Assembly (NCBI GenBank): GCA_019429225.1
Contig: JAHYJK010000014.1
Coordinates: forward strand, 1 to 36,247
DNA length: 36,247 bases
Source: Anaerolineaceae bacterium
GTDB taxonomy: Bacteria > Chloroflexota > Anaerolineae > Anaerolineales > Anaerolineaceae
Direction of reading: 5' to 3'
The notes under the pieces are model-generated. The model did no database searches and was not told where the DNA came from. It saw nothing but the letters and a program-made list of their open reading frames with translations. Position numbers and translations under genes: made by a program. This document shows positions 33,245 through 36,247 of this stretch, piece after piece; position 1 is the stretch's first letter; the number at the start of each line of letters is the position of its first letter.

Positions 33245-33964
33245 TTATTCCGGAGATGGTTTTTGTGCCCAATGGATGGCAACCGTGTTAAACATGGCGC
33301 GTTGAAACAGGATTTTTTGAAATCCAGCCCGCGCCAGATAGACGACCAATTCTTCAGCGGACAGAAATTTGTCGGTTGTGGTGGGCAGATAGACATACGC
33401 ATCCCGGTCTCCGGTGAGCATTTTGCCTAAATAAGGAATAACCTGATGCGTATGAAAGTTGATGAGGGGACTGAGAATGGATTTTTTGGGGCGGGTGGTA
33501 TCCAGAGAGACAAAAATTCCACCTGGCTTGAGAACACGCCATTGTTCCTGTAATGCCAGAGAGATATCAACAACATTCCTTAGGAGAAATCCCGATACCA
33601 CCGCATCAAAGCTATGATCTGCATATGGAATTTTCAGTGCATCCGCTGCGGTGAACTCAACTTTGGGGCCAGAACGTTTTTGCCCGGCTTGCATCATCCC
33701 CAGGGTGAAATCGGCGGCAAAAATCCGCCGACCGGGATACAGTTTGATGGCTTCCTGCGCCAGATCACCCGTACCAGCGCCTAAATCGAGGAGCGTTCCA
33801 CCGGATGGGAGCTTCGCACGCCGGATCACGATTTTGCGCAAGCGCACATCCATTCCAGCGGTCATCAATCGATTCATTAAATCATAGCGTGGAGCAATCC
33901 GCGTGAACATGGATTGTACCGATTGCGCCCGTTTTTGTTGTTCGCTATTCACTGGTTCGTTCAT
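33245..33964 (-). CDS. menG: UbiE/MenG demethylmenaquinone methyltransferase
   Basis: This 239-residue enzyme would add the final methyl group to demethylmenaquinone (or 2-polyprenyl benzoquinone). The family signatures are MFTRIAPRYDLMNRLMTAGMDVRLRK at the start, LLDLGAGTGDLA near residue 58, FDAVVSGFLLRNVVDISLALQEQWRVLKPGG and FVSLDTTRPKK. I chose the ATG at 33964, which overlaps the histidine kinase stop by 20 bp; the open frame runs 63 bp further but that part is inside the kinase coding region. A menaquinone enzyme fits with the quinol-linked cytochromes nearby. Some family members act on other quinones; menaquinone is inferred from the likely lifestyle. Confidence 0.9.
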   Translation of the reverse strand: MNEPVNSEQQKRAQSVQSMFTRIAPRYDLMNRLMTAGMDVRLRKIVIRRAKLPSGGTLLDLGAGTGDLAQEAIKLYPGRRIFAADFTLGMMQAGQKRSGPKVEFTAADALKIPYADHSFDAVVSGFLLRNVVDISLALQEQWRVLKPGGIFVSLDTTRPKKSILSPLINFHTHQVIPYLGKMLTGDRDAYVYLPTTTDKFLSAEELVVYLARAGFQKILFQRAMFNTVAIHWAQKPSPE

Positions 33965-35636
33965 AAGGCACCCATGCCAGCACAGTCGTGCCGAGACCCG
34001 GTTCTGAGGTAAATTCCACGTCTCCACCTACATTGCGCGCGCGTGTTTGGATATTCGCAAGGCCGTGGCCAATACTCATTTTTTTAGCTTCAAAATCGAA
34101 TCCACGTCCATCATCGCTGACTTCTAAAAGAACCCGTTGCGGTGTTTTCCAAAGCGTGACATCCACGCTGTGAGCACGGGCATGTTTGGCAATATTTGCC
34201 ATAGCTTCCTGACAGATGTGGAAAAGCGCAACCGCATTGACTTCGGTAAGATCTTTGAAACCATCGCTGGGTCCCTGTAAGTTGATTTCCAGCAAGGTGT
34301 TGGCACGTAATTCTATTGTCAGGCGTTGGATGCCATTCATCAGGCTTTCATCATGCAATTGACGTGGGCGTAAATCAAGGATATAGGAACGAATATCGCG
34401 GATCGCGCTGTTGAGATCAGCAATCGATTGTTCGATGCGCTGACGGGCAACATCCGGTTCTTCATTAAGCAGCAGGCGGGCATGTTCGAGGGTAAGACCC
34501 ACGGCGTAAATGGACTGGATAATGCCATCATGCAAATCCATCCCTATACGTTCGCGCTCTTCCAGGATTGCCAGACGGCGACCCTGTAGATTGAGTTGCA
34601 TATTCTCAATCCCGGTACCCACCCAGGAGCTGATGGCTGCCAGAAATTGGACTTCCAATTCATCCAGAGGTTGCGGGTGGCAGGTACCCACACACAGCAC
34701 GCCTAAAATACCCTGGCGGCCATGCAAGGGTAAAAGCGCCAGCTGCCGGAATTGTTTTTCGTAAATATTCGGGTCGAGTTCATTGTTTTCGTCATCGAAA
34801 GGCAAATCAAGCAGGCGTGGGACACCATCTTTGGCAGTAACCCCAACAAAGCCCTCACCTAATTTGAAATAATCAGTCTGCCAGATGGTATCGACAATTT
34901 CACCGCGATGCATGGCACGTTTCAGGCTGCGTCGGTCCTCCTGCATCAGGAAGAATTCCCCCACTTCCAATTGCAAATAGTCCATGATCTGATTGAGCGC
35001 TTTTTCCAGAATCTCATCGATATCAGATGAGGTAGCCAGGGTGGAGGATAGTTCGTTGAGCAGTGCCAGGTTTTCATTTCTGCGAGTGAGGATGCGATCG
35101 CGTTGAATTAATCCGCGATACATTTTGGCATTTGAGATCGCAACCGCGGCGTAGGCTGCCAGCATTTCGATCAGTAATTGATCTTCAGGCGTGAATTCCG
35201 GACCATCCAGTTTATTGGTCAGATAGATCTGTCCCAGGTTACGATCACCCAACACGATGGGAACCCCCAGAAAGGAGTTCATGGTGGGATGTCCCGTGGG
35301 GAATCCACTGCTGCGCGGGTCATTGGTCAGATCAGCCAGGCGAATGCTTTCGCGTTTGTTCATCAAAGCACCAATTAATCCCAACCCCAATGGGGGATGG
35401 GGCATGGCTTCGATTTCAGCTTCATTCATGCCAATCGGGATAAATTGTTCCACCCGTCCCTGTTCATTGTTGACACCCAGGGCGGCGTATTGGGCTCCAG
35501 CCTGTTCACAGGCGAGAATGGCGATGCGTTCCAATAAAGATTCCAGGGAAATATCCTGGATCATTTCTAAACTGGCTTTATGCAGTGCCAGTAAGCGTTC
35601 CTGTAGTTGTTCTCTGGTTAGTTCAATCGTACTCAT
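33945..35636 (-). CDS. GAF-domain sensor histidine kinase (NarL-partner type)
   Basis: This is a 563-residue soluble kinase. Two GAF domains lie at about residues 20-165 and 190-340, the first starting LEMIQDISLESLLERIAILA. The HisKA_3 dimerisation domain has ERERIGMDLHDGIIQSIYAVG with the phospho-histidine near 367. The HATPase domain has the N-box HICQEAMANIAKHARAH, VSDDGRGFDF and GHGLANIQTRARNVGGDVEF. There is no transmembrane segment, so the signal is cytoplasmic (redox, gas or small molecule bound by GAF). The usual NarL-type response regulator is not adjacent. Its stop overlaps the menG start by 20 bp. The ribosome site before the ATG is weak. Confidence 0.92.
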   Translation of the reverse strand: MSTIELTREQLQERLLALHKASLEMIQDISLESLLERIAILACEQAGAQYAALGVNNEQGRVEQFIPIGMNEAEIEAMPHPPLGLGLIGALMNKRESIRLADLTNDPRSSGFPTGHPTMNSFLGVPIVLGDRNLGQIYLTNKLDGPEFTPEDQLLIEMLAAYAAVAISNAKMYRGLIQRDRILTRRNENLALLNELSSTLATSSDIDEILEKALNQIMDYLQLEVGEFFLMQEDRRSLKRAMHRGEIVDTIWQTDYFKLGEGFVGVTAKDGVPRLLDLPFDDENNELDPNIYEKQFRQLALLPLHGRQGILGVLCVGTCHPQPLDELEVQFLAAISSWVGTGIENMQLNLQGRRLAILEERERIGMDLHDGIIQSIYAVGLTLEHARLLLNEEPDVARQRIEQSIADLNSAIRDIRSYILDLRPRQLHDESLMNGIQRLTIELRANTLLEINLQGPSDGFKDLTEVNAVALFHICQEAMANIAKHARAHSVDVTLWKTPQRVLLEVSDDGRGFDFEAKKMSIGHGLANIQTRARNVGGDVEFTSEPGLGTTVLAWVPYERTSE

Positions 35637-35816
35637 TTTGGTTAACGCGTCTCTTTCCTGAATTATTTTACTTGATTTTGACCGATTTTGTGTTCTTTAT
35701 GCAGGGTTAGCGGTTTTCGAGGTAATGTCAATGATCGTCGGGGATGCCGTTATAATTTACATAATCCTTAAGGATGAATTAAACGTATTTAATAACAAAG
35801 AAATGAGAAAAAGCGC

Positions 35817-36247
35817 TTGATCAGTAGAAATTTTAAAGGAAATCTGTGGATCATCAGTGGTGAGATTGGGGCCGGTAAAACGGTTTTATGTGCCAGTCTG
35901 ATCAAAGCTTTTGAAGAGCTCGGCTGGCAGATCTCCGGATTGCGCTCACCAGCCATCATGGAAGCGGGTAAAAAAATTGGCATTGCTGTTGAAAATCTTT
36001 CCACAAAGGAAATGCGCCTACTGGCTGTGCACGATTACAAACCGGATGGACTGGAAGATGACCCACTTCATTGGACATTTGATCTGCAAGTGTTGGCGTG
36101 GGGAAATCAGGTTTTTGCACATGCAGTCCCGACTGATTTGCTGGTGGTGGATGAGATTGGCCCACTGGAAATGAAACGCGACCAGGGTTGGGTGAATGCC
36201 TTGCGTGCCCTCGATTCCAGACAATACCGGCAGGCGATCCTGGTGAT
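35817..36247 (+). CDS. THEP1-like P-loop NTPase (3' end outside window)
   Basis: The visible part, about 143 codons, is an NTPase of the THEP1/DUF265 type. Walker A is GEIGAGKTVLC right at the N-terminus, followed by GWQISGLRSPAIMEAGKKIGIAV and LLVVDEIGPLEMKR (Walker B). Members hydrolyse nucleoside triphosphates in vitro; the natural role is unclear. No ATG is in frame; the TTG at 35817 is the best start, since the frame is closed by a TAA at 35793-35795 upstream. It is divergent from the histidine kinase, 180 bp away. It is cut by the window edge. Confidence 0.8.
   Translation, partial: MISRNFKGNLWIISGEIGAGKTVLCASLIKAFEELGWQISGLRSPAIMEAGKKIGIAVENLSTKEMRLLAVHDYKPDGLEDDPLHWTFDLQVLAWGNQVFAHAVPTDLLVVDEIGPLEMKRDQGWVNALRALDSRQYRQAILV

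Overview
The window looks like part of a chromosome from an anaerobic or facultative Chloroflexota bacterium, most likely of the Anaerolineae type. This is inferred from gene content and protein style: large multiheme c-type cytochromes carrying signal or lipoprotein sequences, a menaquinone methyltransferase, a RecD2-type helicase, DegV, a DUF2804 protein and GAF-type cytoplasmic sensor kinases. No 16S rRNA gene is present, so the assignment stays tentative. Bases 1-18 are not genomic: they match the 3' end of the Illumina TruSeq read-2 adapter, so the left edge is a contig end. The right edge cuts through an NTPase gene.

Layout. 19-3528 (-): an efflux-type MacB/FtsX ABC operon (two ATPases and one truncated permease), divergent from a TetR regulator (3667-4254), which is followed by a perfect 19-bp inverted repeat. 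4375-8276: recD2, a convergent DegV gene and an unrecognised P-loop protein. 8304-10838 (-): an ArsR regulator, a thioredoxin-like CxxC protein and an ArsP/DUF318 permease, with two matching 20-bp ArsR-type palindromes and an intervening terminator; a frameshifted second ArsR gene lies just upstream. 10.8-12.8 kb is eroded: a GC-richer membrane-protein gene, a broken alpha/beta hydrolase and almost 1 kb without a gene. 12807-16723: an ABC exporter, a Ddl-like ATP-grasp ligase and a small zinc-ribbon protein.

16800-23476 (-) is the most distinctive part: four adjacent cytochrome genes in three units, each closed by a strong hairpin. They encode a decaheme lipoprotein made of two duplicated pentaheme modules, a NapC/NirT-like membrane-anchored nonaheme protein, a second membrane-anchored nonaheme protein, and a cytochrome b fused to a monoheme cytochrome c. 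Together they carry 29 c-type heme motifs plus b hemes. I infer a quinone-linked electron conduit to the outside of the cell or to a periplasm-like space. No catalytic subunit is visible here.

23850-31163: a YfcE-like phosphoesterase, then on the minus strand a DtxR regulator, an FbpABC-type Fe(III) importer, a PLP-dependent sulfur amino-acid lyase and a DUF2804 protein. The iron importer next to a heme-rich locus is functionally plausible. 31354-31493 (+) is the SRP RNA gene with a clear promoter. 31519-36247: two SAM methyltransferases, menG/ubiE, a GAF-GAF histidine kinase and a truncated THEP1-like NTPase.
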